5,919 nucleotides of DNA from Chloroflexota bacterium (GTDB lineage: Bacteria; Chloroflexota; Anaerolineae; Promineifilales; Promineifilaceae), in contig DOXE01000167.1 of NCBI GenBank assembly GCA_003519205.1, forward strand, positions 1 to 5,919. Direction: 5' to 3'. Under the pieces are notes generated by a model. It was not told where the DNA came from. It was given only the letters and a program-made list of their open reading frames with translations, and ran no database searches. The translations under genes and the position numbers were made by a program. This document shows, piece by piece, positions 1-5,919 of this stretch. Numbering within the stretch: position 1 is the stretch's first letter; every line of letters begins with the position of its first letter.

Positions 1-1
1 G

Positions 2-1411
2 ATCTATGATTCCCTGGGAATCACCACCCTGGAAGAACTGGCCGAAGCGGCGGAAGGAGGCAGATTAAAAGATTTGCCGGGCCTGGGAGCGAAATCCGAA
101 GCCAGGATTATCACCGGCATCCGGGCTTTGGAGCTTCATGGTGACGACAGGGTTCTACTCGGCGAAGCCTGGCCCGTAGCCCATCAGATATTGGATGAGC
201 TTAAAACCCTACCGGGTGTCAAACAAGCTGCGGTAGCCGGATCTTTGAGGAGGATGCGGGAGACGATCGGTGACGTCGATATTCTGGTGGCGGCCGAAGA
301 TTCCCAACCGATCATGGCCTGGTTTAGGGAAATGAAAAACGTCGAATCCGTGCTGGGAAGTGGCCCGACTAAGAGCAGTGTCTTGCTTCTAAGTGGTTTG
401 CAAGTGGACTTAAGAGTCCTGCCGGCCGAGCGGTGGGGGACCTTGTTATCCTATTTCACGGGTAGTAAGAACCACAACGTCAGGTTGCGGGAATTGGCAC
501 TGAAACAGGATCTAAGTCTTAACGAACATGGGTTCACGCCCATCCAAGGTGGTCCAGAGCTCTTGTGCGCCACGGAAGAAGAGGTATATGCGACAATAAA
601 TATGCCGTATATACCGCCCGTGTTACGCGAGGATCGGGGTGAAATCGAAGCCGCTCTAGAAGATAGACTGCCTGTCCCTGTGGATTTGGCTGACATTATC
701 GCCGACCTGCACACCCATACAACCAGGTCCGATGGCCGGATGAGTGTGCTGGAGATGGCCCGAGCGGCGAAAGAAAGGAACCTGGAATATATTGTCGTAA
801 GCGACCATTCGATCAGCCTGGGAATCGCCAATGGTTTATCAGAGGAGAGATTGCGCGAACAAGCTTGGGAAATTAAGGAAGCCGATGAAATAATGGGTCC
901 GGATTTCCGAATTTTGCATGGCACGGAAATGGAGATCAAGGCTGACGGTTCATTGGATTACCCTGACGATGTACTGGCCGAGTTGGATTTCGTCATTGCC
1001 AGTTTGCACACAGGTTTACGCCAAAGCAGAGAGCAGGTGATGTCCCGGCTGCTGACTGCTGTGGAAAACCCCCACGTGGATATGATCGCCCATCCCACCG
1101 GCCGCCTGATGCCCGATCGCCGACCGGCCGACGTGGACATGGAAGCCCTACTGAAGGCTGCCAATCGAACGGGCACGATCATGGAGATAAACGCCAATCC
1201 CCAGCGGTTAGATTTACGTGATAAACATGCGCGTCTTGCCCGTGAACTAGGCGTTAGATTGGCTATCAATACAGACGCACACGTCGATGAACATTTTGCT
1301 TTTATGCTTTTCGGCGTCGCTACCGCCCAACGTGGCTGGGTTACTAAAGATGATGTCGTCAATACATGGCCTGTAGACAAGTTGATGACCTATGTGAATC
1401 GAGATCGCTGA
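2..1411 (+). CDS. polX: DNA polymerase X / PHP-domain nuclease (PolX), 5' truncated by the window edge
   Basis: This is a family X DNA polymerase, which fills short gaps in DNA repair. Bacterial members carry a C-terminal PHP domain with 3'-5' exonuclease and often AP-endonuclease activity. The frame is open from base 2, so the TTG at 74 is an internal Leu codon and not the start. 469 residues are visible. Bacterial PolX is usually about 570 residues, so roughly 100 N-terminal residues are missing. Visible residues 1-40 form a helix-hairpin-helix (DLPGLGAK). The palm has GSLRR followed by GDVDIL, with catalytic Asp91 and Asp93, and the third Asp136 in VDLRVL. YFTGSKNHNVRLR is a family hallmark. 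The PHP domain keeps its metal-site residues: His237, His239 and Asp244 (DLHTHTTRSDG), His269 (SDHS), Glu309, His336, His364 (AHPTG), Asp425 and His427 (NTDAH). Both activities are therefore probably intact. It is followed after 29 bases by the phosphatase gene, probably on the same transcript. The identification is firm; the exact repair pathway is inferred. Confidence 0.96.
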   Translation: MYDSLGITTLEELAEAAEGGRLKDLPGLGAKSEARIITGIRALELHGDDRVLLGEAWPVAHQILDELKTLPGVKQAAVAGSLRRMRETIGDVDILVAAEDSQPIMAWFREMKNVESVLGSGPTKSSVLLLSGLQVDLRVLPAERWGTLLSYFTGSKNHNVRLRELALKQDLSLNEHGFTPIQGGPELLCATEEEVYATINMPYIPPVLREDRGEIEAALEDRLPVPVDLADIIADLHTHTTRSDGRMSVLEMARAAKERNLEYIVVSDHSISLGIANGLSEERLREQAWEIKEADEIMGPDFRILHGTEMEIKADGSLDYPDDVLAELDFVIASLHTGLRQSREQVMSRLLTAVENPHVDMIAHPTGRLMPDRRPADVDMEALLKAANRTGTIMEINANPQRLDLRDKHARLARELGVRLAINTDAHVDEHFAFMLFGVATAQRGWVTKDDVVNTWPVDKLMTYVNRDR

Positions 1412-1440
1412 TACTAGAAAAGGCGATATTGCGAGGTTAA

Positions 1441-2715
1441 ATGAGTACAGGGACTACCAGCATCTTCAAGAGTATTTTTAGGGGATTAGACGAGCGTGCC
1501 CTAGATACGTTGCGAGAACTGGCAGAAGTACGTACTTATCCACCACAGACCATCCTTTGCCACCAGGGTGAAGTTGAACACACGTTTTATGTAATCGTCG
1601 ATGGCCGGGTGGCCATCACTCAAGTCCTGGATGATGGGCAGGAAAGATTATTGTCTATCCAGGGACCGAGAGAGTACTTTGGCGAGTTAAGTTTGTTAGA
1701 TGATACTCCCCGGATGGCCAACGTCGTCTCAATTACAACGGTTACAGTCCTGGAAATAACCGAGGAGGTATTCGAGAATGTGTTAGAAAGCAGTCCGGCC
1801 GTGGCCTATTCGCTTATGCGCCACGTGGTGGATATGTTAAGAAACACTGACCAGCTGGCCATCGCCGATTTGACCACGAAGAATCAGGAATTACAGGAAG
1901 CTTATCGAGAATTACAAGAAGCCCAGGAGGACCTGATCGAAAAGAAACGCTTGGAAAGAGAAATGGAAATCGCCGCCAGTGTCCAGCGCACGCTTCTGCC
2001 CGACCTGCTGCCGCAATATCCGGATTATCATTTGGCGGCTTTTCTCAAGCCGGCCAGACAGGTAGGAGGGGATTTTTATGACGCTATCGAGCTGGACGAA
2101 GAACATATTGGGTTGGTCTTGGCCGATGTGGCCGACAAGAGTGTACAGGCGGCCCTTTTTATGGCCGTTGCCCGTACCTTGTTTATGGTAGAAGGGCGAA
2201 GGCTATTGAATCCTTCTCGCGTGGCCCTGGCTGTCCACCGAGGCGTCATCGACGTGGCACCTTCGGCCGATATCTTCGTCACTGCCTTTTATGGTGTATT
2301 ACACCGGCCGAGTGGGAAACTGACTTACATCACGGCCGGTCATGAAAAACCATTACTCGTTCGTCCTGGCGAAGGGGTACAGAAATTGGAGGGTAAGGGC
2401 CGTTTTCTGGGCATGATTGAGATGTTGGAATTGGAGGAATATGCCGTCCATCTGAAATCTGGGGATAGGTTACTGATCTTCAGTGACGGTGTTACTGATG
2501 CGACCGACCGGCTAGGCCAGCAATATGGATATGAACGACTGGGGGCATTCCTTGAATCGAATTATCAACTGAAAGTTCAAGATCTGGTCGATCGCCTGGC
2601 GGCCGACGTCGCCGACTGGAGGGGAAGCGCCCCGACATTTGACGATTTAACCCTATTAGCCTTGGAAGTAACCGGCAACAATGGCGCGATATCAACGACC
2701 GCCCGATCCGCGTAA
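1441..2715 (+). CDS. Cyclic-nucleotide-binding domain fused to a SpoIIE/RsbU-type PP2C phosphatase
   Basis: This is probably a cytosolic Ser/Thr phosphatase controlled by a nucleotide-type ligand; no membrane segment is visible. Residues 8-135 form a Crp-like cNMP-binding fold, with GEL at 81-83 and Arg91 of the phosphate cassette. Met92 replaces the usual Ser/Thr/Ala, so the ligand is uncertain. Residues 140-178 are a Glu/Gln-rich coiled coil that could dimerise or transmit the signal. Residues 179-410 are the PP2C domain, opened by the linker motif SVQRTLLP. The predicted metal-site Asp residues are present: Asp211 (GGDFYD), Asp229 (ADVADKS), Asp349 (SDGVTD) and Asp401/402 (DDLTLL); the AGH motif is at 299-301. 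The usual GDVSGKG-like loop reads ADVADKS. Family members typically dephosphorylate anti-sigma-factor antagonists, but no such partner gene is visible here, so the target is unknown. The start is fixed by an in-frame TAA at 1438-1440 directly before the ATG. A GAGG at 1433-1436 is close to the ATG. The last 14 residues extend past the domain and cover the next gene's start. Confidence 0.93.
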   Translation: MSTGTTSIFKSIFRGLDERALDTLRELAEVRTYPPQTILCHQGEVEHTFYVIVDGRVAITQVLDDGQERLLSIQGPREYFGELSLLDDTPRMANVVSITTVTVLEITEEVFENVLESSPAVAYSLMRHVVDMLRNTDQLAIADLTTKNQELQEAYRELQEAQEDLIEKKRLEREMEIAASVQRTLLPDLLPQYPDYHLAAFLKPARQVGGDFYDAIELDEEHIGLVLADVADKSVQAALFMAVARTLFMVEGRRLLNPSRVALAVHRGVIDVAPSADIFVTAFYGVLHRPSGKLTYITAGHEKPLLVRPGEGVQKLEGKGRFLGMIEMLELEEYAVHLKSGDRLLIFSDGVTDATDRLGQQYGYERLGAFLESNYQLKVQDLVDRLAADVADWRGSAPTFDDLTLLALEVTGNNGAISTTARSA

Positions 2716-3256
2716 GTCGCAGCAGGCCATACGAGATCGCCCTCCGGCAAAAGGTGAAGGCAGCTCTGAACCTGTGCCCTGGTTGTGGCTTGGCCTGGGT
2801 GTATTAGTAACCATCATCGGACTGGCCATAGCTGGCGTCCTCTTAGCCATCTTCTTATTTCGCCAGCCGCTGCAGGTTTTACTACCGACACCAACCATCA
2901 TCCGCCTGACGGCCGCCCCGGGCGCGGCCGCGACATCGACTCCCAGATTACCAACTGCGACCCCTATCCCTACTTTTACACCTCCTTCCACGCCAGATCT
3001 CTCAATTGCCCCAGAAACGATTACGGTCGGGTACTACGCCGAAGTTGCAAATACCGAGAACATCGGCGTTAGCCTTCGCGGTGGGCCGAGTACCGATAAT
3101 ATTCGATTAGAGTTGGTGCCCGAAGGTGTGGCGATCCTAGTAATCGGTGGTCCAGAAGAAGGCAGTGGTTTCATCTGGTGGCAGGTGCGGTTAGAGAATG
3201 GCACGGAAGGTTGGGTAGCGGGAGATTTCTTGGTGCCTGGTGTCGCACCCAATTAG
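2681..3256 (+). CDS. Single-pass membrane protein with extracytoplasmic SH3b domain
   Basis: This is a small envelope protein of 191 residues with no known specific function. Residues 1-33 are basic and Pro-rich, with several Arg/Lys, and are probably cytoplasmic by the positive-inside rule. Residues 34-60 are one strongly hydrophobic membrane helix. It could be an uncleaved signal anchor; no lipobox Cys is seen. Residues 67-108 are a Pro/Thr/Ala-rich flexible linker of the kind common on Chloroflexota surface proteins. Residues 115-187 resemble a bacterial SH3 (SH3b) domain: GVSLRGGPSTDN, then a hydrophobic stretch with GGPEEG, WWQVR, and GTEGWVAGDFL at the end. Such domains usually bind peptidoglycan or protein ligands. 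An in-frame TAA at 2669-2671 makes 2681 the first possible start. That start lies inside the phosphatase gene (35-base overlap), which suggests translational coupling. The only Shine-Dalgarno-like stretch, GGAAG at 2664-2668, is weak and 12 bases away. The fold call is good; the role is unknown. Confidence 0.85.
   Translation: MARYQRPPDPRKSQQAIRDRPPAKGEGSSEPVPWLWLGLGVLVTIIGLAIAGVLLAIFLFRQPLQVLLPTPTIIRLTAAPGAAATSTPRLPTATPIPTFTPPSTPDLSIAPETITVGYYAEVANTENIGVSLRGGPSTDNIRLELVPEGVAILVIGGPEEGSGFIWWQVRLENGTEGWVAGDFLVPGVAPN
2910..2930 (+). repeat. Perfect 7-bp GC inverted repeat (intragenic hairpin)
   Basis: CGGCCGC at 2910-2916 is exactly complementary to GCGGCCG at 2924-2930, with a 7-base spacer, CCCGGGC, that itself contains a palindrome. 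All seven stem pairs are G:C. It lies inside the SH3 gene at codons 77-84, in the Ala/Pro/Thr linker and 16 or more codons after the membrane helix. No T-run follows, so it is not an intrinsic terminator. It could be a translation-slowing RNA structure or a by-product of Ala/Pro codons. The repeat is seen directly; any function is inference. Confidence 0.6.
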
Positions 3257-3281
3257 TTTCTCGTCACCATAGGAATTATCT

Positions 3282-5300
3282 ATGTCTCCGGATGAACAGA
3301 TAAAAAAATTGCGGGAACAAATCAATTACCACCTTTACCGGTATCATGTGCTCGATTCGCCAGTAATCAGCGATGCGCAATATGATGCACTTTACCAGGA
3401 ATTGTTAAAGCTTGAGGCGGCCAATCCCGAATTGGTTACCCCGGACTCTCCAACGCAGCGAGCTGGGGCTGAGCCCCTGGATGCCTTTGAGAAAGTTACC
3501 CACCCAGCGCCAGTGCTGAGTTTGTCCAACGCCTTTGACGTCGAAGAGCTTTATGCTTGGCGAAAACGAATCGGCCGGCTTCTACCAGAGGACACAAAAC
3601 TCGATTATGTGGTCGAGCCTAAGATCGATGGGTTGTCCGTGCTGTTGACGTATCGAGATGGGCATTTCAACTTAGGTGCCACCCGGGGTAATGGCACCGT
3701 CGGCGAGGATATCACGGCCAACTTACTGACGATGTATGCGCTCCCCAAGCAACTGCCGGTCGATCCGGCAAGCTCGTTTGCCCCACCGCCTTACCTGGTA
3801 GTTCGTGGCGAGGCTTTTTTCCCGCTAGATAAATTTGAGGAACTGAATCAAAAACGGTTGGTTGAGGGCGAACCGTTATATATGAATCCCCGTAACACAG
3901 CCGCTGGATCCCTTAGACAGCTCGATCCAAAAAAGACGGCTGAACGCCCGTTGACCCTTTATTGTTACGATATCATCGTTTGGGAAGGGGAAGGTGTGCC
4001 GGAGAAACAATGGGATCGGCTTTCCTATTTACGAGAGCTAGGCTTCCCAGTGTCGGCCGATGTGGCTTATTGCCCAGATCTTGAATGCGTTGCGGAGTTA
4101 TACGGAACATGGATCGAAAAACGCAATGAGATCAAATACGAAGTTGACGGAATCGTGATTAAAATTAACGATCAACCCTTGGCTCAGAGCCTTGGTTTTG
4201 TGGGCAAGGACCCGCGTGGGGCGATCGCCATGAAGTTTCCGGCGCAAGAAATGACCACAAAATTGCTTGATGTAGCCGTCAATGTGGGCAGAACCGGCAT
4301 TATTGCCCCTAATGCGATCTTAGAGCCGGTCGAGATCGGCGGCGTGGTCGTGAAAAACGCGACCCTTCATAATTACGATGAAATCGAACGGAAGGACATA
4401 AGGATTGGCGATACGGTTTTGGTCAAAAGGGCAGGCGACGTAATTCCATACATCATCGGACCCGTAACGGATGTAAGAGATGGATCGGAAAAAGCGATCA
4501 ATCCGCCTACACACTGCCCATTTTGTGGGACAGAGGTCTTCCGTCCACCGGGGGAGGTGGCTATTTATTGCGTCAATGCCGCTTGCCCAGAACAACTCGT
4601 TAGACGGGTCGAATATTTTGTAGGTCGCAGCGCGATGGATATCGATAACTTTGGATCCCAAACGGCTGCCCTGCTCATTGAAGAGGGGCTTATAAAAGAA
4701 GTAGCCGATATCTACTTTTTACAAAGGCAAGACCTGCTGGAATTAGAAGGTTTTCAGGAAAAGAAAGTGGATAACCTTTTAAACGGCATTGATGCCAGCA
4801 AAGCACAGCCAGCCACCAGAGTGCTTACGGCAATGGGCATCCGCTTTGTCGGGGGTGTGGTAGCTGGCCTATTGTTGGATGCGCTTGGCAGCATCGATCG
4901 TATCGCCTCTGCCAGCCTGGAGGAATTGGAAGAGATTGAAGGAATAGGTCCCGAGACAGCAGCTGCCGTAATAGCCTGGTTCCAGCAACCTACCAGCCAG
5001 AAGTTATTAGAAAAGCTCCGTTTAGCCAGGCTAAACTTCGCTGTCGAGGACCAGGAAAGCCAATCAGTTGCCTTCGAGGGTATGACTTTCGTGATTACTG
5101 GCACTTTACCAGGTATGACCCGGTCAGAAGCCAAATCTTTCATCGAATCTCACGGCGGGAAAGTCACGGGGTCTGTCAGCAGGAGGACTAGCTATTTATT
5201 AGCCGGAGAAGCGGCCGGTAGTAAGTTAGATAAGGCAAACGAACTAGGTATCCCTGTTATCGACGAGGCATCTTTGCTCCAGTTGGCTGAAGAAGGTTGA
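3282..5300 (+). CDS. ligA: NAD-dependent DNA ligase LigA
   Basis: LigA seals 5'-phosphate/3'-OH nicks in replication and repair, using NAD+ to form an enzyme-AMP intermediate. At 672 residues it is a normal full-length member. Residues 1-70 are domain Ia, which binds NMN (INYHLYRYHVLD, ISDAQYDALYQEL, VTPDSPTQR). The adenylation domain has Lys114 in EPKIDG as the AMP-accepting lysine. It also has TRGNGTVGED at 134-143, VRGEAFF with Glu177, EVDGIVIKI at 287-295 and MKFP with Lys318. An OB fold follows (VGRTG at 335-339, VKRAGDVIP at 381-389). Next come a four-Cys zinc finger (Cys412, 415, 430, 435), helix-hairpin-helix repeats at about 450-570 (GIGP at 554-557) and a C-terminal BRCT domain at about 594-672 (VITGTLPGMTRSEA). 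No catalytic residue appears to be missing. The start is fixed by an in-frame TAG at 3270-3272, and AGGA at 3271-3274 is a well-spaced ribosome site. It lies 25 bases after the SH3 gene, probably on the same transcript. Confidence 0.98.
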   Translation: MSPDEQIKKLREQINYHLYRYHVLDSPVISDAQYDALYQELLKLEAANPELVTPDSPTQRAGAEPLDAFEKVTHPAPVLSLSNAFDVEELYAWRKRIGRLLPEDTKLDYVVEPKIDGLSVLLTYRDGHFNLGATRGNGTVGEDITANLLTMYALPKQLPVDPASSFAPPPYLVVRGEAFFPLDKFEELNQKRLVEGEPLYMNPRNTAAGSLRQLDPKKTAERPLTLYCYDIIVWEGEGVPEKQWDRLSYLRELGFPVSADVAYCPDLECVAELYGTWIEKRNEIKYEVDGIVIKINDQPLAQSLGFVGKDPRGAIAMKFPAQEMTTKLLDVAVNVGRTGIIAPNAILEPVEIGGVVVKNATLHNYDEIERKDIRIGDTVLVKRAGDVIPYIIGPVTDVRDGSEKAINPPTHCPFCGTEVFRPPGEVAIYCVNAACPEQLVRRVEYFVGRSAMDIDNFGSQTAALLIEEGLIKEVADIYFLQRQDLLELEGFQEKKVDNLLNGIDASKAQPATRVLTAMGIRFVGGVVAGLLLDALGSIDRIASASLEELEEIEGIGPETAAAVIAWFQQPTSQKLLEKLRLARLNFAVEDQESQSVAFEGMTFVITGTLPGMTRSEAKSFIESHGGKVTGSVSRRTSYLLAGEAAGSKLDKANELGIPVIDEASLLQLAEEG

Positions 5301-5321
5301 ATAGCACCAGTGGCCCATTAA

Positions 5322-5353
5322 TTGGAGGATTGCAGACCTGATAAAATTTATTT
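5322..5353 (+). promoter_or_regulatory. moeA leader: distant Shine-Dalgarno-like GGAGGA and -10-like TAAAAT placed for leaderless start
   Basis: GGAGGA at 5324-5329 is the best Shine-Dalgarno match in the gap, but it ends 24 bases before the moeA ATG, too far for normal use. An in-frame TAA at 5342-5344 rules out a start nearer to it. TAAAAT at 5342-5347 resembles a -10 box and is followed by 6 bases before the ATG. A transcript from it could begin at or near the A of ATG and be leaderless. The possible -35 (TTAATT at 5318-5323, 18-base spacer) is poor. No convincing hairpin terminator is seen between ligA and this site. Confidence 0.35.
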
Positions 5354-5919
5354 ATGCCAGAATTCTTTAACGTTCTTCCACCAGACGCTGCTCGCGATCT
5401 GCTCTACCAACATATAACCACCATAGTCGAAAGTGAAACTGTCAGCACTGAAGGTGCTACTGGCCGGGTGACAGCCGTTGCTATCAGTTCTCCCCAAGCG
5501 TTGCCTTCTTTTCGTCGTAGCACGATGGACGGTTACGCCGTTCGAGCTGCTGACACCTTTGGCGCCAGTGAGGGATTGCCGGCCATGTTGGCAGTCGTAG
5601 CTGAAGTGGAAATGGGTAAGCCGGCCGCTGTTGATTTAGATGCCTATGAAGCCGTTGTCGTCCACACCGGCGGCATGATACCAGAGACGGCCGATGCGGT
5701 CATCCAGATTGAACACACCCAGAAAATCGGTGCTGGAAGCGACCAACAGCCACCTTTCGAGATCGAAGCATTTAAGGCGGTGGCCGTAGGACAAAATGTC
5801 CTGCAGGTGGGTGAAGATGTAGAGTTGGGAGAGGTCGTTTTACCGGCCGGACATTATGTACGGCCGCAAGATATTGGTGGCCTTTTAGCTCTGGGTATCA
5901 CGACAATCGACGTTGTCCG
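5354..5919 (+). CDS. moeA: Molybdopterin molybdenumtransferase MoeA, 3' truncated by the window edge
   Basis: MoeA inserts molybdate into adenylylated molybdopterin, the last step of basic molybdenum cofactor synthesis, in the cytoplasm. 188 residues plus two bases are visible with no stop; the family is about 400 residues or more, so roughly half is missing. The N-terminal signature PSFRRSTMDGYAVRAADT (51-68) is the clearest evidence and matches the MoeA region around the conserved MDGYA. HTGGMIPETADAVIQIEHT (104-122) corresponds to the conserved TGA-P-GADAV stretch, with Gly in place of the usual Ala. VGQNVLQVGEDVELGEVVLP (144-163) and PQDIGGLLALGI match the rest of domains I and II. The molybdate-binding C-terminal domain lies beyond the window. 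The ATG is the first possible start after an in-frame TAA at 5342-5344. The gene follows ligA by 53 bases but has no functional link to the repair genes, and may have its own promoter. Confidence 0.94.
   Translation, partial: MPEFFNVLPPDAARDLLYQHITTIVESETVSTEGATGRVTAVAISSPQALPSFRRSTMDGYAVRAADTFGASEGLPAMLAVVAEVEMGKPAAVDLDAYEAVVVHTGGMIPETADAVIQIEHTQKIGAGSDQQPPFEIEAFKAVAVGQNVLQVGEDVELGEVVLPAGHYVRPQDIGGLLALGITTIDVV

Noticed and set aside
74..76. TTG as a possible start of polX
   Set aside because: The frame is open back to base 2, and the upstream residues (IYDSLGITTLEELAEAA) are a typical PolX helix-hairpin-helix region, so the TTG is an internal Leu codon.
451..1380. Two antisense open frames (451-939 and 958-1380) opposite polX
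   Set aside because: Their translations are Ser/Arg-rich with no recognisable domain, and they lie fully over well-conserved polX coding sequence; they look like mirror frames.
2785..3072. Alternative + strand open frame of 95 codons inside the SH3b gene
   Set aside because: It has no domain, and the other frame encodes a coherent membrane helix, linker and SH3b domain.
4221..4228. GCGATCGC palindrome like the cyanobacterial HIP1 repeat
   Set aside because: Only one copy was seen in the window, within conserved ligA coding sequence, so chance is enough.
4320..5143. Antisense open frames opposite ligA (4320-4661 and 4754-5143)
   Set aside because: The translations show no recognisable domains, and the + strand there encodes the conserved OB, zinc-finger, HhH and BRCT regions of LigA.
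5301..5353. Possible transcription terminator between ligA and moeA
   Set aside because: Only 3-4 base pairings (for example CCA with TGG) are possible and no stem plus T-run is present.
1..5919. Mobile elements, CRISPR arrays, tRNA or rRNA genes
   Set aside because: No transposase-like coding, spaced direct repeats, terminal repeats or RNA-gene signatures were found; nearly every base is in one of five housekeeping-type or signalling genes.

Overview
The window most likely comes from a Chloroflexota bacterium, probably of the Anaerolineae/Caldilineae type. This is inferred from three things: a cyclic-nucleotide-binding domain fused to a SpoIIE/RsbU-type phosphatase, a small membrane-anchored SH3b protein with a Pro/Thr-rich linker, and the style of the MoeA N-terminus. 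Base composition looks close to balanced, with marked GGCCG richness. No rRNA or tRNA gene is visible to confirm the taxonomy.

All five genes lie on the + strand and are tightly packed. From left to right they are: the 3' part of polX (DNA polymerase X with a PHP nuclease domain), cut by the left edge; a 424-residue cNMP-binding/PP2C phosphatase 29 bases later; a 191-residue membrane SH3b protein whose start lies inside the end of the phosphatase gene (35-base overlap); complete ligA (NAD-dependent DNA ligase) 25 bases later; and, after a 53-base gap, the 5' part of moeA (molybdenum cofactor synthesis), cut by the right edge. The four visible starts are well fixed, because each has an in-frame stop codon within 12 bases upstream. 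No gap exceeds 300 bases. I see no convincing terminator, insertion sequence, CRISPR array or RNA gene.

PolX (gap filling plus end or AP-site processing) and LigA (nick sealing) could together perform the late steps of base-excision or end-joining repair. Between them sit a probable nucleotide-responsive Ser/Thr phosphatase and a probable envelope protein with a likely extracytoplasmic SH3b domain. Spacing and overlap favour one transcript for the first four genes. moeA may start its own transcript, because its leader has a -10-like box placed for leaderless initiation and its only good Shine-Dalgarno-like sequence is too far from the ATG. The families are all known. The most notable points are the repair-signalling-envelope-repair gene order, the altered motif in the phosphatase, and a perfect GC hairpin just after the membrane segment in the SH3 gene.
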